NCBI GenBank assembly: GCA_902706235.1
Contig: CACSJR010000002.1
Location: forward strand, 248,001-312,000
DNA from: Citrobacter sp. 18056
GTDB taxonomy: Bacteria; Pseudomonadota; Gammaproteobacteria; Enterobacterales; Enterobacteriaceae
Direction of reading: 5' to 3'
Length of the DNA: 64,000 bases
Under the pieces are notes generated by a model. That model was not told the DNA's origin. It did not search any database and saw nothing but the letters and a program-made list of their open reading frames with translations. The position numbers and the translations under genes are program-made. Shown in pieces: positions 55,141 through 64,000 of this stretch (its first letter is position 1; each line of letters begins with the position of its first letter).

Positions 55141-56424
55141 ATGGATGCGTTTGTTCTGCTTTTCACCCTCGCCATTTTGTTGGCTATTGGGATGCCGGTG
55201 GCCTTTGCCGTGGGGCTCAGCGCCGTGGCCGGGGCAATCTGGATTGAGTTACCGCTGGAAGCGCTGATGATTCAGATTACCAGCGGGGTGAATAAATTTA
55301 CCCTGCTGGCGATTCCGTTCTTCATTCTCGCTGGGGCGATCATGGCGGAAGGCGGGATTGCTCGCCGACTGGTCAATTTCGCCTATCTGTTCGTGGGCTT
55401 TATTCGCGGTGGACTGTCACTGGTGAACATTGTGGCGTCCACCTTTTTCGGTGCTATTTCCGGTTCATCGGTGGCGGATACTGCCTCTATCGGCAGCGTG
55501 ATGATCCCGGAAATGGAGAAAAAAGGGTATCCGCGCGAATATGCGGCGGCGGTCACCGCCAGCGGTTCGGTGCAGGCGATCCTGATCCCGCCGAGCCACA
55601 ACTCGGTGATTTACTCCCTGGCGGCAGGCGGCACGGTGTCTATTGCCTCGCTGTTTATCGCCGGGGTGTTGCCGGGCTTGCTGCTGGGTGTCAGCCTGAT
55701 GGTGATGTGCCTCGCCTTCGCGAAAAAGCGCGGCTATCCAAAAGGCGAAGTCATTCCCTTTCGCCAGGCAGTGAAGATCTTCTTTGATGCGCTGTGGGGG
55801 CTGATGACGGTGGTCATCATTCTCGGTGGGATCCTTTCCGGCATTTTCACCGCGACAGAATCCGCGGCGGTGGCCTGCCTGTGGGCGTTCTTTGTCACCA
55901 TGTTTATCTACCGTGACTACAAATGGAATGAGCTGCCGAAGCTGATGTACCGCACGGTCAAAACGGTCAGTATCGTGATGATCCTGATTGGCTTTGCCGC
56001 GGCGTTTGGCGCGGTGATGACCTACATGCAACTGCCAACGCGTATCACCGAGTTCTTCACCACGCTTTCCAGCAACAAGTACGTGATTCTGATGTATCTC
56101 AACGTCATGCTGCTGTTGATTGGTACGCTGATGGATATGGCGCCGATCATTTTGATCCTGACGCCGGTGCTGTTGCCGGTGACCAATGCGCTGGGAATCG
56201 ATCCGGTACATTTCGGGATGATCATGATGGTAAATCTGGGGATTGGCCTGATTACGCCGCCGGTGGGGTCGGTGCTGTTTGTGGCCAGTGCGGTGAGTAA
56301 GCAGAAGATAGAAACCGTGGTCCGCGCGATGCTGCCGTTCTACGCAATGCTGTTGGTGGTGCTGGCGATGGTGACGTACATTCCGGCGATTTCACTGTGG
56401 CTGCCGCACGCCCTGGGGATGTAG
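55141..56424 (+). CDS. TRAP transporter large permease (DctM family)
   Basis: A 427-residue, about 12-TM Na+-coupled permease of the TRAP-T family. It includes the duplicated signatures FFGAISGSSVADTASIGSVM and MVNLGIGLITPPVGSVLFV. Starts 10 bp after dctQ; convergent with zntA across a REP-like element. Confidence 0.93.
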   Translation: MDAFVLLFTLAILLAIGMPVAFAVGLSAVAGAIWIELPLEALMIQITSGVNKFTLLAIPFFILAGAIMAEGGIARRLVNFAYLFVGFIRGGLSLVNIVASTFFGAISGSSVADTASIGSVMIPEMEKKGYPREYAAAVTASGSVQAILIPPSHNSVIYSLAAGGTVSIASLFIAGVLPGLLLGVSLMVMCLAFAKKRGYPKGEVIPFRQAVKIFFDALWGLMTVVIILGGILSGIFTATESAAVACLWAFFVTMFIYRDYKWNELPKLMYRTVKTVSIVMILIGFAAAFGAVMTYMQLPTRITEFFTTLSSNKYVILMYLNVMLLLIGTLMDMAPIILILTPVLLPVTNALGIDPVHFGMIMMVNLGIGLITPPVGSVLFVASAVSKQKIETVVRAMLPFYAMLLVVLAMVTYIPAISLWLPHALGM

Positions 56425-56486
56425 TCGTTTCTCCAGAGGTTGTAGGTCCGTGCAAGCCACGCGCCGCTGGGGATTGTTTTTTAAAT

Positions 56487-56513
56487 GCCCGGTGGCGCTG
56501 TCGCTGACCGGGC
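56487..56513. repeat. REP-like palindrome between dctM and zntA
   Basis: GCCCGGTGGCGCTG pairs with GACCGGGC, the classic REP half-site layout, between two convergent gene ends. Confidence 0.7.
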
Positions 56514-56528
56514 CGACACGTTCCGATC

Positions 56529-58739
56529 CTATTTCCGATTCAACAACCGTAACGCATTCGCCGTCACCAGCACCGTGGCACCGGTATCGGCCAGAACCGC
56601 GAGCCACAGGCCGGTGATACCGAGTAGCGTAGTGACCAGGAAGACGGCTTTCAGTCCCAGCGCAATCGTAATATTTTGGCGGATGTTGGCGCGGGTCGCG
56701 CGGGCAATGCTGATCATCTGCGCCAGACCCGTCAGGCGGTTGCCGGTCAGCGCCGCGTCGGCGGTTTCCAGCGCCACGTCCGTCCCGCTACCCATCGCAA
56801 TGCCAATTGTAGACGCTTTCATCGCCGGCGCATCGTTGATGCCGTCGCCCACCATCGCCAGCGGAGCCTGCTGATTCAATGTGGTCACGGCGGTCACTTT
56901 ATCCGCAGGCAGCAGCCCGGCGCGGAAATCCAGCCTCAGCTCATGGGCAATCGCAGCGGCTGCCCGAGGGTTATCGCCGGTCAGGATAACGCCCTGAACG
57001 CCCAGCGCATTCAGTGCGCTGACTGCTTCGCGAGCGTCGTCCCGCAGCGTGTCGCGCAATGCCAGAATGCCTTGCAGACGCTGATTTTTAACCACCACCA
57101 CCACTGTTTGTCCGGCCTCTTCCAGCGCCCTGATGTGTGCCGCCTGACCTTCGGCCGGGAATTTATCCCCGGCGCAAATCAGCACCTTCTCGCCATTCAC
57201 GTCGGCTTCGATACCGGACCCGGCCAGCGCTCGTTGGTTCTGAGCCTCTGGCAGCGTGAGGTGGCGTGCGTTCGCTTCGTTGATAATCGCCGTCGCCAGC
57301 GGGTGGCTGGAGCCTTGTTCTACGGCCGCAGCCAGCGCCAGAAGCTCGCCTTCATTGGTGCCGTTCAGCGCCACAATGCTTGTCACGCGCGGTTTGCCGA
57401 CGGTCAGCGTCCCGGTTTTGTCGAAGGCGATGTGATGAATGCGACCGAGCTGTTCCAGCGCCGCGCCGCCCTTAATCAATGCGCCCCGGCGCGCCGCGGC
57501 AGCCAGGCCCGAGGTAATCGCCGCCGGGGTGGAAATCACCAGCGCGCACGGACAGCCAATCAGCAACAGCGTCAGGCCTTTGTAAATCCACGGCTGCCAC
57601 TCAGCGCCCGCCAGCAGTGGCGGTAATACCGCAACCAGCAGCGCGACCAGCATAATCGCCGGGGTGTAAATGCGGCTGAAGCGATCGATAAAGCGCTCAA
57701 TCGGTGCCCGGCGCTCTTCGGCCTCTTCAATCAGGCGCAGAATGCGGTCGATGGCGCTGTCGCCGGGTTCGGACGTCACGCTCAGCTGCACCAGGCGGTC
57801 TACACTGGTAGCGCCTGCCGGTACGCTTTCCCCTTCCGCACGTTCGACCGGGACTGATTCGCCGGTGAGTGCGCTTTCATCGAAGCTGGCAAAGGCGGAT
57901 ATCAGCTTACCGTCCGCAGGCAGACGCCCCCCGGCGGCGACTTCAATCACATCGCCCGGATGTAAATCCCGTTGGGCTACGGTTTCTCGTTGGCCGTCAC
58001 GCAGACGAACAGCGGTGTCCGGTTTCAGGGCCATTAACGCGCTGACGCCTTTGCGGGCGCGACTGGCGGCCCAGCCTTCAAGGCGTTCGCCGATGATAAA
58101 CAGCAGCAGCACCATCGCCGCTTCAGCCGTCGCGCCGATAAATAACGCGCCGATCGCCGCCACGCTCATCAGCGTTTCAATGGCAAACCAGCTACCGGTT
58201 TTAATCAGACGCAGGGCCTGGCGTGCAATCGGGAACAGTCCAACCAGAGTGGTGGCGATAAAGGCGAGATTCCCGAGCGGATGGTTTATCTGCGTCAGCC
58301 CCCAGCTGATAGCCATCAGGGCGATCAGCACTATCAGTGGTAAATTTTCTTTCAGACGAGAAGGGGCGGGCGCTTCCGGCGCATCTTCGCTACGTAGGAC
58401 ATAGCCCGCGTTGGCGACGGCGGTTTCGACCTGGGCGCGAATATCGCTTTCGGCATCAACCAGCAGTTTTTCGGTGGTGAACAACACCTGAACCTGATTG
58501 ACGCCGCTCACCTGGCGAACGGCATTTTCAACTTTGCGCGCACAGGCGGCGCAGTCCATGCCGTTGACCAGCCAACTGAAACGCGTACCGGAAGCGGGAG
58601 AGATGACCGGGGCAGACTCAGACTTTGAGCCGCCGCAGCACGCGCCGTGATCGTTGTGCAGTGCCGTGACCGGAGCAGGCGTGAAGGTCGTTTTCGCGAA
58701 CTGAGGCGCGGGTTTGGCTTTGGCGTCTGGAGTCGACAT
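56529..58739 (-). CDS. zntA: Zn(II)/Cd(II)/Pb(II)-exporting P-type ATPase
   Basis: P1B-type ATPase that pumps Zn2+, Cd2+ and Pb2+ out of the cytoplasm. 736 residues (E. coli 732). The N-terminal metal domain has GMDC63-AAC66 plus a second C34-C35 site. The membrane metal site is C396-P-C398, the phosphorylation motif D440-KTGT, and GDGIND lies near the C-terminus. A ZntR-type promoter lies directly upstream. Confidence 0.96.
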   Translation of the reverse strand: MSTPDAKAKPAPQFAKTTFTPAPVTALHNDHGACCGGSKSESAPVISPASGTRFSWLVNGMDCAACARKVENAVRQVSGVNQVQVLFTTEKLLVDAESDIRAQVETAVANAGYVLRSEDAPEAPAPSRLKENLPLIVLIALMAISWGLTQINHPLGNLAFIATTLVGLFPIARQALRLIKTGSWFAIETLMSVAAIGALFIGATAEAAMVLLLFIIGERLEGWAASRARKGVSALMALKPDTAVRLRDGQRETVAQRDLHPGDVIEVAAGGRLPADGKLISAFASFDESALTGESVPVERAEGESVPAGATSVDRLVQLSVTSEPGDSAIDRILRLIEEAEERRAPIERFIDRFSRIYTPAIMLVALLVAVLPPLLAGAEWQPWIYKGLTLLLIGCPCALVISTPAAITSGLAAAARRGALIKGGAALEQLGRIHHIAFDKTGTLTVGKPRVTSIVALNGTNEGELLALAAAVEQGSSHPLATAIINEANARHLTLPEAQNQRALAGSGIEADVNGEKVLICAGDKFPAEGQAAHIRALEEAGQTVVVVVKNQRLQGILALRDTLRDDAREAVSALNALGVQGVILTGDNPRAAAAIAHELRLDFRAGLLPADKVTAVTTLNQQAPLAMVGDGINDAPAMKASTIGIAMGSGTDVALETADAALTGNRLTGLAQMISIARATRANIRQNITIALGLKAVFLVTTLLGITGLWLAVLADTGATVLVTANALRLLNRK

Positions 58740-58778
58740 GGCACTCTCCTGTTACTGATAATTTTCTCAATAACACAG

Positions 58779-58810
58779 AGCATACACTTTGGAGTCGACT
58801 CCAGAGTCAA
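58779..58810 (-). promoter_or_regulatory. ZntR-controlled promoter of zntA
   Basis: On the reverse strand TTGACT (58810-58805) and TATGCT (58784-58779) are separated by 20 bp, the overlong spacer typical of MerR-family promoters. The spacer holds the dyad ACTCTGGAGTCGACTCCAAA, almost identical to the E. coli ZntR operator. Confidence 0.93.
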
Positions 58811-58818
58811 GCCTCTTT

Positions 58819-59445
58819 TTACAAATACAGCGCGCGGACGATCAAAAAGTGCCCGGCGAAGTAGCACGCCGAGGAAATGGCGGTATCGGCGCGGAAACGG
58901 CGTCGGTAGTGACTGCCCAGCCACACGATATTGCCGATAAGCAGCAGCGTCGCGCCAAGGAAGCCGGAAAGCGCGGTATCTACCGGACGGAAGAACCACA
59001 GTTCGCCCGCCAGCCACACCATCACCAGCGTCATCGCAATAAACGTACACACCGGCAGGCGCAGCTCTTCAAGGCGTGACCAGATAACGGCTATCAGCAG
59101 CGCGCCAATCACCAGCAGCACCAGCGGCAGCGGCCAGAAGAACGACAGCGTCATCTGGCTGGCGAACCAAATCGTATACAGCAGATGAGAAAGGAAGAAC
59201 GCGCCCACCGCGTACAGAATACGTTCGCGCGACAGCAACGTTAGCGCATCGCCAATCAGCGACGCACACAGGCCCGCCAGCACCAGGTAACTGATTGCGT
59301 TAAACATCGGGGCCTGCCAGGCGAGAAGCAGCAACAGAATCAGCGTGACGGGTTTGAACACCCAGCGCTGCCAGACCGGGCCACGGTAGGAGGCGTCGAC
59401 GTAAAGCCAACCGGATAAACAGACTGCAATGAAAGACCACAGCAT
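58819..59445 (-). CDS. yhhN: TMEM86/YhhN family membrane protein
   Basis: A 208-residue protein with about eight hydrophobic helices, as in E. coli YhhN. TMEM86 relatives in animals act as lysoplasmalogenases; activity in bacteria is not settled. Its stop codon lies only 8 bp from the zntA -35 element, so read-through could feed zntA. Confidence 0.9.
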   Translation of the reverse strand: MLWSFIAVCLSGWLYVDASYRGPVWQRWVFKPVTLILLLLLAWQAPMFNAISYLVLAGLCASLIGDALTLLSRERILYAVGAFFLSHLLYTIWFASQMTLSFFWPLPLVLLVIGALLIAVIWSRLEELRLPVCTFIAMTLVMVWLAGELWFFRPVDTALSGFLGATLLLIGNIVWLGSHYRRRFRADTAISSACYFAGHFLIVRALYL

Positions 59446-59585
59446 AATAAGTCCTTGTATCTTTTATCGATGTAAAAGCACTCTCCGATTCAGTGTAGTG
59501 GCGCGGGGTGGCAGATGGCAATGCCGGTTCAGGCAAGGTATCCTCCTTTGCGTCAATTCTTAGAAGACAGTGAGAGAATCCTCCC

Positions 59586-59942
59586 ATGAGCAAAATGCCG
59601 CTCTTTTTTGTGATTGTGGTGGCGATAATTGTCGTTGCCGCGTCGTTCCGTTTCGTGTCACAGCGTCGTGAAAAGATGGAAAACGAGGCCGCGCCGCTGC
59701 AGCAAAAGCAGGTGGTAGTGACCAACAAACGTGAAAAGGTGTTGAACGATCGACGCTCTCGCCAGCAAATCGTCGCCCCGGCGGGCAGCGATATGCGTTA
59801 TGAAGCGAGCTTTAAGCCGGAAACCGGCGGGCTGGAAGTCACGTATCGTCTGGATGAGAAGGCGTATCACGCGTTGAACGTCGGTGACAAAGGGACGCTG
59901 AGCTACAAAGGCTCGCAGTTTGTGGCGTTCACGGTGCCATGA
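59586..59942 (+). CDS. yhhM: DUF2500 membrane-anchored protein YhhM
   Basis: A 118-residue protein: one N-terminal TM (about 5-23), a basic QRREKMENE juxtamembrane segment and a beta-rich soluble domain ending in DKGTLSYKGSQFVAF. Closely follows E. coli YhhM (119). Function unknown. Divergent from yhhN and convergent with yhhL. Confidence 0.9.
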   Translation: MSKMPLFFVIVVAIIVVAASFRFVSQRREKMENEAAPLQQKQVVVTNKREKVLNDRRSRQQIVAPAGSDMRYEASFKPETGGLEVTYRLDEKAYHALNVGDKGTLSYKGSQFVAFTVP

Positions 59943-59947
59943 TGGGG

Positions 59948-59974
59948 GCCCGGCAAGCGCGAGCGTCGCCGGGC
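59948..59974. repeat. REP-like palindrome between convergent yhhM and yhhL
   Basis: GCCCGGC pairs with GCCGGGC (7 bp) with a further inner GCG/CGC arm, followed by AAAAA. Confidence 0.7.
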
Positions 59975-59981
59975 AAAAACA

Positions 59982-60263
59982 TCACTTCTTCTTCGTTGTC
60001 GTCAATTTCATCTTCTTCTGCCAGGCAATCAGTTCAAATACCCCAAACAGAAATACGCGAACCGACTCGCCGCGGGTCATTTGCGGACCGTCCTTCGGCA
60101 GGGTGGCTTTCAGCAGGGTCATTTGCAGGCCGTGCATCAGGATCATGAAAATCAGCGCCACGTTGACGAAGATATTTACCGGGAATTTGAACGGGTGCAA
60201 AACGTTGAGGACCAAAAAGGCCCAGACGCAAAGCATGAGCAGGCGGCCGATATTAAGCAGCAT
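59982..60263 (-). CDS. yhhL: DUF1145 family protein YhhL
   Basis: A 93-residue protein with two TM helices, beginning MLLNIGRLLMLCVWAFLVLN and ending in a Lys-rich tail. E. coli YhhL has 89 residues. Start at 60263, inside the 3' end of rsmD (11-bp overlap); the longer in-frame extension lies within rsmD. Function unknown. Confidence 0.9.
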   Translation of the reverse strand: MLLNIGRLLMLCVWAFLVLNVLHPFKFPVNIFVNVALIFMILMHGLQMTLLKATLPKDGPQMTRGESVRVFLFGVFELIAWQKKMKLTTTKKK

Positions 60264-60849
60264 TGTTATTTCCTTGTGCTTCACGTTGATAAAGGCGATA
60301 AGCAACCTGACCGGCCACTTTTTCGCGGTATAAATCCCAGTGCGAGGGGACCAACGGCAGGCCGTTTTCCACTTCGCTTTCGACATAAATCAGCGCGTCG
60401 TCAGCCAGCCAGCCCTTCGTTTCCAGCAGATTCAGCGTCTCGTCGAGCAGCCCTTTACGGAACGGCGGATCGATAAACACCACATCGTGCGGTGTGCCAG
60501 GCTGTGCAAGGAACGTCAGGCTGTTGGTATTAACCACTTTCGCGTGGCTGGCCTTAAGCGTCGCGAGGTTTTTTTGTAACTGTTGTGCCACATGGCGATC
60601 CATTTCCAGCAGGGTCGCACTGGCGGCATAACGCGACAGCGCTTCTAGCCCCAATGCGCCGCTTCCAGCGAAACAATCGAGGCAGCGAGCATCGACCATA
60701 TGCGGCGCAAGCCAGTTAAATAGCGTCTCACGGACGCGGTCGGTGGTCGGGCGCAGGCCTGGGCTGTCCGGAACAGGGAGCTTACGGCCCCGCCATTGCC
60801 CGCCTATAATGCGGATCTGGCCGCTGCCGGAGTGGTTTGGTTTTTTCAT
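60253..60849 (-). CDS. rsmD: 16S rRNA (guanine(966)-N2)-methyltransferase RsmD
   Basis: A 198-residue SAM-dependent enzyme methylating G966 of 16S rRNA. Visible: GGQWRGRKLPV, LDCFAGSGALGLEALSR (SAM loop) and VVFIDPPF (DPPF catalytic loop). Divergent from ftsY and overlapping yhhL, as in E. coli. Confidence 0.96.
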   Translation of the reverse strand: MKKPNHSGSGQIRIIGGQWRGRKLPVPDSPGLRPTTDRVRETLFNWLAPHMVDARCLDCFAGSGALGLEALSRYAASATLLEMDRHVAQQLQKNLATLKASHAKVVNTNSLTFLAQPGTPHDVVFIDPPFRKGLLDETLNLLETKGWLADDALIYVESEVENGLPLVPSHWDLYREKVAGQVAYRLYQREAQGNNNAA

Positions 60850-61041
60850 ATCTATGCTCAGCTCAATGCCGGATTACTGTTCCAGGCGGTGATGCGCGTT
60901 AAGTTAAGTGATAGACTATTTCATCATTTTTTTAGCTTCCATGTACATACACCTAAATAATTCTGGTTTCATGAAACCTGAATTATGGAGGGATAGCGGT
61001 AACGCGGTACCGGGAATCAACAGTGAAGAGCGTGCTCGCAA

Positions 61042-62715
61042 ATGGCAAAAGATAAAAAAAGAGGCTTTTTTTCCTGGCTGGGCTTTGGACAGAAAGAAAA
61101 AGAGCAACAGGAAGCCGAACAGCAGCAAAGCGAAGCGCAGCAAGCCGCCGCTGAGCCTGTCATTGAGCAGGACACGCAGGAAACGGCTGAAGCCCTAACG
61201 CTTGAACCTGCTGCGGAACAGGACGTTGAACGCCTCGCTGAACCCGAAGCGGAAGTGACCGCGCACAGCGAAGCAGAAACCGAAGCCTTCGCCGACGACG
61301 TGGTTGAGGTGACCGAAGAGATCTCTCAAAGCGCCATCGTACAGCCGGTTGAGCCGGAAGCTGTGGCTGTCGCGCCGGTGGAAGCCGAACCAGAAGAAGT
61401 GGCTGCCGTCACTGCGTCGGTCGAAGAACCGCGCGTTGACGCTGAGCCTGAGGCCGTTATCGAACACGAAGTGCTGCCGCTGCCGGAAGAGATTGCCGAA
61501 GAAGAAGCCGTTGTCGCGCATCAGGCGCAAGCCGAAGAAGCGACACCGATTGAAACCGTTGCAGAAGAACCAGCCGTTGAAGAGCCTGTGGTTGCAGAAG
61601 CCCCGGTTGAAGAAACTGTCGCAGAAGACGTTGTCGAAGAAGAAGACTTTGCCGACGTTGAACTGAGCGACGAAGAGCTTGAAGCGCAGGCGCTGGCTGC
61701 CGCCGATGCGGCAGAAAATGCTATCGATGCGCCGGAAGAAACGGCAGAAGAAACCGACGATGCACAAACGCAGCAGGAACAGGAGCGGCCGACTAAAGAG
61801 GGCTTCTTCGCGCGTCTGAAACGCAGCCTCCTGAAAACCAAAGAAAACCTCGGTTCCGGATTTATCAGTCTGTTCCGCGGCAAGAAAATCGATGATGATC
61901 TGTTTGAAGAGCTGGAAGAACAGCTGCTGATTGCAGACGTCGGCGTGGAAACGACCCGCAAAATCATCGCCAATCTGACCGAAGGCGCAAGCCGCAAACA
62001 GCTGCGTGATGCCGAAGCGCTGTACGGTCTGCTGAAAGATGAAATGAGCGAAATCCTCGCAAAAGTGGAAGAGCCGCTTAATATTGAAGGCAAAATGCCG
62101 TTTGTTATCCTGATGGTTGGCGTCAACGGCGTGGGTAAAACCACCACCATTGGCAAGCTGGCGCGCCAGTTTGAGCAGCAGGGTAAATCGGTGATGCTGG
62201 CGGCAGGTGATACCTTCCGTGCCGCGGCGGTTGAGCAGCTCCAGGTCTGGGGTCAGCGCAATGATATTCCGGTGATTGCTCAGCATACCGGGGCCGATTC
62301 CGCATCGGTGATTTTCGATGCCATTCAGGCTGCGAAAGCCCGTAACGTGGATGTCCTGATTGCCGACACCGCAGGTCGCTTGCAGAACAAATCGCACCTG
62401 ATGGAAGAATTGAAGAAGATTGTCCGCGTAATGAAAAAGCTCGACGAAGATGCACCGCATGAAATCATGCTGACCATCGATGCGAGTACCGGTCAGAATG
62501 CCATCAGCCAGGCGAAGCTGTTCCACGAAGCGGTTGGGCTGACGGGCATCACATTGACTAAACTGGACGGGACCGCCAAGGGTGGCGTTATCTTCTCGGT
62601 GGCCGATCAGTTCGGCATTCCGATTCGCTACATTGGCGTTGGCGAACGTATCGAAGATTTGCGTCCGTTTAAATCGGACGATTTTATAGAGGCACTTTTT
62701 GCCCGAGAGGATTAA
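61042..62715 (+). CDS. ftsY: Signal recognition particle receptor FtsY
   Basis: SRP receptor GTPase delivering ribosome-nascent-chain complexes to SecYEG. 557 residues against 497 in E. coli; the excess is in the acidic, Glu/Ala/Val-rich N-terminal A domain (about 20-250). The NG domain has the P-loop G360-[13 protein letters not shown] and [10 protein letters not shown]. The N-terminus [16 protein letters not shown] is the membrane-targeting helix. Followed by ftsE after 2 bp. Confidence 0.97.
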   Translation: MAKDKKRGFFSWLGFGQKEKEQQEAEQQQSEAQQAAAEPVIEQDTQETAEALTLEPAAEQDVERLAEPEAEVTAHSEAETEAFADDVVEVTEEISQSAIVQPVEPEAVAVAPVEAEPEEVAAVTASVEEPRVDAEPEAVIEHEVLPLPEEIAEEEAVVAHQAQAEEATPIETVAEEPAVEEPVVAEAPVEETVAEDVVEEEDFADVELSDEELEAQALAAADAAENAIDAPEETAEETDDAQTQQEQERPTKEGFFARLKRSLLKTKENLGSGFISLFRGKKIDDDLFEELEEQLLIADVGVETTRKIIANLTEGASRKQLRDAEALYGLLKDEMSEILAKVEEPLNIEGKMPFVILMVGVNGVGKTTTIGKLARQFEQQGKSVMLAAGDTFRAAAVEQLQVWGQRNDIPVIAQHTGADSASVIFDAIQAAKARNVDVLIADTAGRLQNKSHLMEELKKIVRVMKKLDEDAPHEIMLTIDASTGQNAISQAKLFHEAVGLTGITLTKLDGTAKGGVIFSVADQFGIPIRYIGVGERIEDLRPFKSDDFIEALFARED

Positions 62716-62717
62716 CA

Positions 62718-63383
62718 ATGATTCGCTTTGAACAAGTCAGCAAAGCCTATCTCGGTGGGAGACAAGCGCTGCAAGGGATTAACTTCCAGCTGCAGCCGGG
62801 TGAGATGGCCTTTCTGACCGGCCACTCCGGCGCGGGGAAAAGTACCCTGCTGAAGCTCATTTGCGGTATCGAGCGTCCCAGCACCGGGAAAATCTGGTTT
62901 AGCGGCCACGACATCAGCCGCCTGAAAAACCGCGAAGTGCCGTTCCTGCGTCGCCAGATTGGGATGATCTTCCAGGATCACCATCTGCTGATGGACCGCA
63001 CTGTGTTTGATAACGTCGCTATTCCGCTGATCATCGCGGGGGCCAGCTTCGATGACATTCGTCGTCGCGTCTCGGCAGCGCTGGATAAGGTCGGGCTGCT
63101 CGACAAAGCGAAAAATTTACCGATTCAACTTTCCGGCGGTGAGCAGCAGCGCGTGGGTATTGCCCGTGCGGTGGTGAACAAACCAGCGGTACTGCTGGCG
63201 GATGAACCGACCGGTAACCTCGATGAGGCGCTGTCGGAAGGCATTTTGCGCCTGTTCGAAGAGTTTAACCGCGTTGGTGTGACGGTGTTGATGGCGACCC
63301 ACGACCTGGGGCTGATTTCCAGCCGTTCATACCGACAGCTGACACTCAGCGACGGGCATTTGCACGGAGGCTACGGTGAATAA
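62718..63383 (+). CDS. ftsE: Cell division ATP-binding protein FtsE
   Basis: ABC ATPase of 221 residues (E. coli 222). Walker [10 protein letters not shown], signature LSGGEQQR, Walker [12 protein letters not shown] and the H-loop ATHD are all intact. With FtsX it activates periplasmic amidases through EnvC at the septum. Overlaps ftsX by 8 bp. Confidence 0.97.
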   Translation: MIRFEQVSKAYLGGRQALQGINFQLQPGEMAFLTGHSGAGKSTLLKLICGIERPSTGKIWFSGHDISRLKNREVPFLRRQIGMIFQDHHLLMDRTVFDNVAIPLIIAGASFDDIRRRVSAALDKVGLLDKAKNLPIQLSGGEQQRVGIARAVVNKPAVLLADEPTGNLDEALSEGILRLFEEFNRVGVTVLMATHDLGLISSRSYRQLTLSDGHLHGGYGE

Positions 63384-64000
63384 ACGCGAGGCGATGAATC
63401 ACATCCGGCAGTTCGGCAACCGTTTTGACCGGCTGCGTAACTCTGCGAGAGGCGGTAACAACAACGGCGGCAACGTGCCAAAACGCGCGAAGTCTTCCCC
63501 GAAGCCGAACTCCCGTAAAACCAACGTGTTTAACGAGCAGGTGCGTTACGCCTTTAACGGCGCATTGCAGGACCTGAAAAGCAAACCGCTGGCCACGTTC
63601 CTGACGGTGATGGTGATCGCCATCTCCCTGACGCTGCCGAGCGTGTGTTACATGGTTTACAAGAACGTGAACACCGCGGCATCGCAGTATTATCCGTCGC
63701 CGCAAATTACGGTGTATCTCGAAAAAACGCTGGACGATGACGCAGCAGCGCGCGTCGTCGGGCAGTTGCAGGCCGAACAGGGCGTGGATAAGGTGAATTA
63801 CCTGTCCCGTGATGAAGCGTTGGGCGAGTTCCGTAACTGGTCTGGTTTTGGCGGCGCGCTGGATATGCTGGAAGAGAACCCGCTTCCCGCGGTGGCGATT
63901 GTCATTCCAAAGCTCGATTTCCAGGGCACCGACTCGCTGAACACCCTACGTGACCGTGTGTCACGTATTCAGGGCGTGGATGAAGTGCGTATGGATGACA
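63376..64000 (+). CDS. ftsX: Cell division protein FtsX (partial, C-terminus outside window)
   Basis: GTG start at 63376 inside the ftsE end, giving the usual MNKRE opening; about 208 of some 350 residues are present. A basic cytoplasmic tail is followed by TM1 ([20 protein letters not shown]) and the periplasmic domain that contacts EnvC ([19 protein letters not shown]). The window ends before TM2. An internal ATG seven codons in is a less likely start. Confidence 0.95.
   Translation, partial: MNKREAMNHIRQFGNRFDRLRNSARGGNNNGGNVPKRAKSSPKPNSRKTNVFNEQVRYAFNGALQDLKSKPLATFLTVMVIAISLTLPSVCYMVYKNVNTAASQYYPSPQITVYLEKTLDDDAAARVVGQLQAEQGVDKVNYLSRDEALGEFRNWSGFGGALDMLEENPLPAVAIVIPKLDFQGTDSLNTLRDRVSRIQGVDEVRMDD

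Noticed and set aside
61195-62718. Long open frame (507 codons) antisense to ftsY
   Set aside because: Results from Glu/Ala codon bias of ftsY; composition is Phe/Arg/His-rich and unlike a real protein, no ribosome site, and ftsY is certain.
1-64000. CRISPR arrays, tRNA/rRNA genes, prophage or IS elements
   Set aside because: No regularly spaced repeats, no tRNA-like cloverleaf noticed, no integrase or transposase coding sequence.

Overview
The window reads as a chromosomal segment of a motile gamma-proteobacterium of the Enterobacteriaceae, closest in gene content to the Enterobacter/Lelliottia/Leclercia group. The genus is an inference from gene content; no 16S or housekeeping phylogeny is available here. 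Its backbone follows the E. coli 75-79 min order: kdgK-pdeH-yhjG-yhjE-yhjD, treF, gor-rlmJ, prlC-rsmJ, uspA/uspB, pitA, yhiN, acpT, yhhT-dcrB-yhhQ-tusA, zntA-yhhN, yhhM/yhhL-rsmD, ftsY-ftsE-ftsX. Genes are dense, GC is moderate to high, and convergent gene ends often carry REP-like or other palindromic repeats. No rRNA, tRNA, CRISPR array, prophage or insertion sequence was seen.

Layout. 1-9 kb: 2-keto-3-deoxygluconate kinase (cut by the left edge), the c-di-GMP phosphodiesterase PdeH behind a textbook flagellar sigma-28 promoter, an AsmA-like protein, an MFS transporter, YhjD, a LysR regulator divergent from a short-chain reductase, and a GNAT acetyltransferase. 9-26 kb: a membrane-anchored HEPN-motif protein, cytoplasmic trehalase, a serine-hydrolase lipoprotein, a small highly charged exported protein, gor, rlmJ, a class A acid phosphatase, the sigma-32-type prlC-rsmJ operon, uspA/uspB separated by an ERIC element, pitA, yhiN, small unrecognised ORFs and an exported NlpC/P60 protein. 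The gad/hde acid fitness island that E. coli carries between treF and gor is absent.

26-36 kb: a LuxR-type regulator, about 825 bp of AT-rich non-coding DNA holding several hairpins and a PmrA-box-like repeat, then the complete arnBCADTEF operon. This operon makes 4-amino-4-deoxy-L-arabinose and puts it on lipid A (polymyxin resistance).

36-50 kb: a reverse-strand run of 16 tightly packed genes matching the aryl polyene (APE) pigment cluster in apeC to apeR order, plus the phosphopantetheinyl transferase gene acpT at its distal end. It encodes two ACPs, an acyl-ACP ligase, ketosynthases and a chain-length-factor-like protein, a ketoreductase, two hotdog dehydratases, a thioesterase, a glycosyltransferase/acyltransferase, a lysophospholipid acyltransferase, a LolA-like carrier and an MMPL exporter. 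An ApeA-type methyltransferase was not found.

50-64 kb: a small lipoprotein, yhhT, dcrB, yhhQ, tusA, a DctPQM TRAP transporter, zntA with a clear ZntR operator, yhhN, yhhM, yhhL-rsmD and the ftsYEX division/secretion operon (ftsX cut by the right edge). KdgR-like 19-bp boxes sit in front of both kdgK and the TRAP operon. This suggests that the transporter belongs to hexuronate/ketodeoxygluconate catabolism together with the kinase at the other end of the window.
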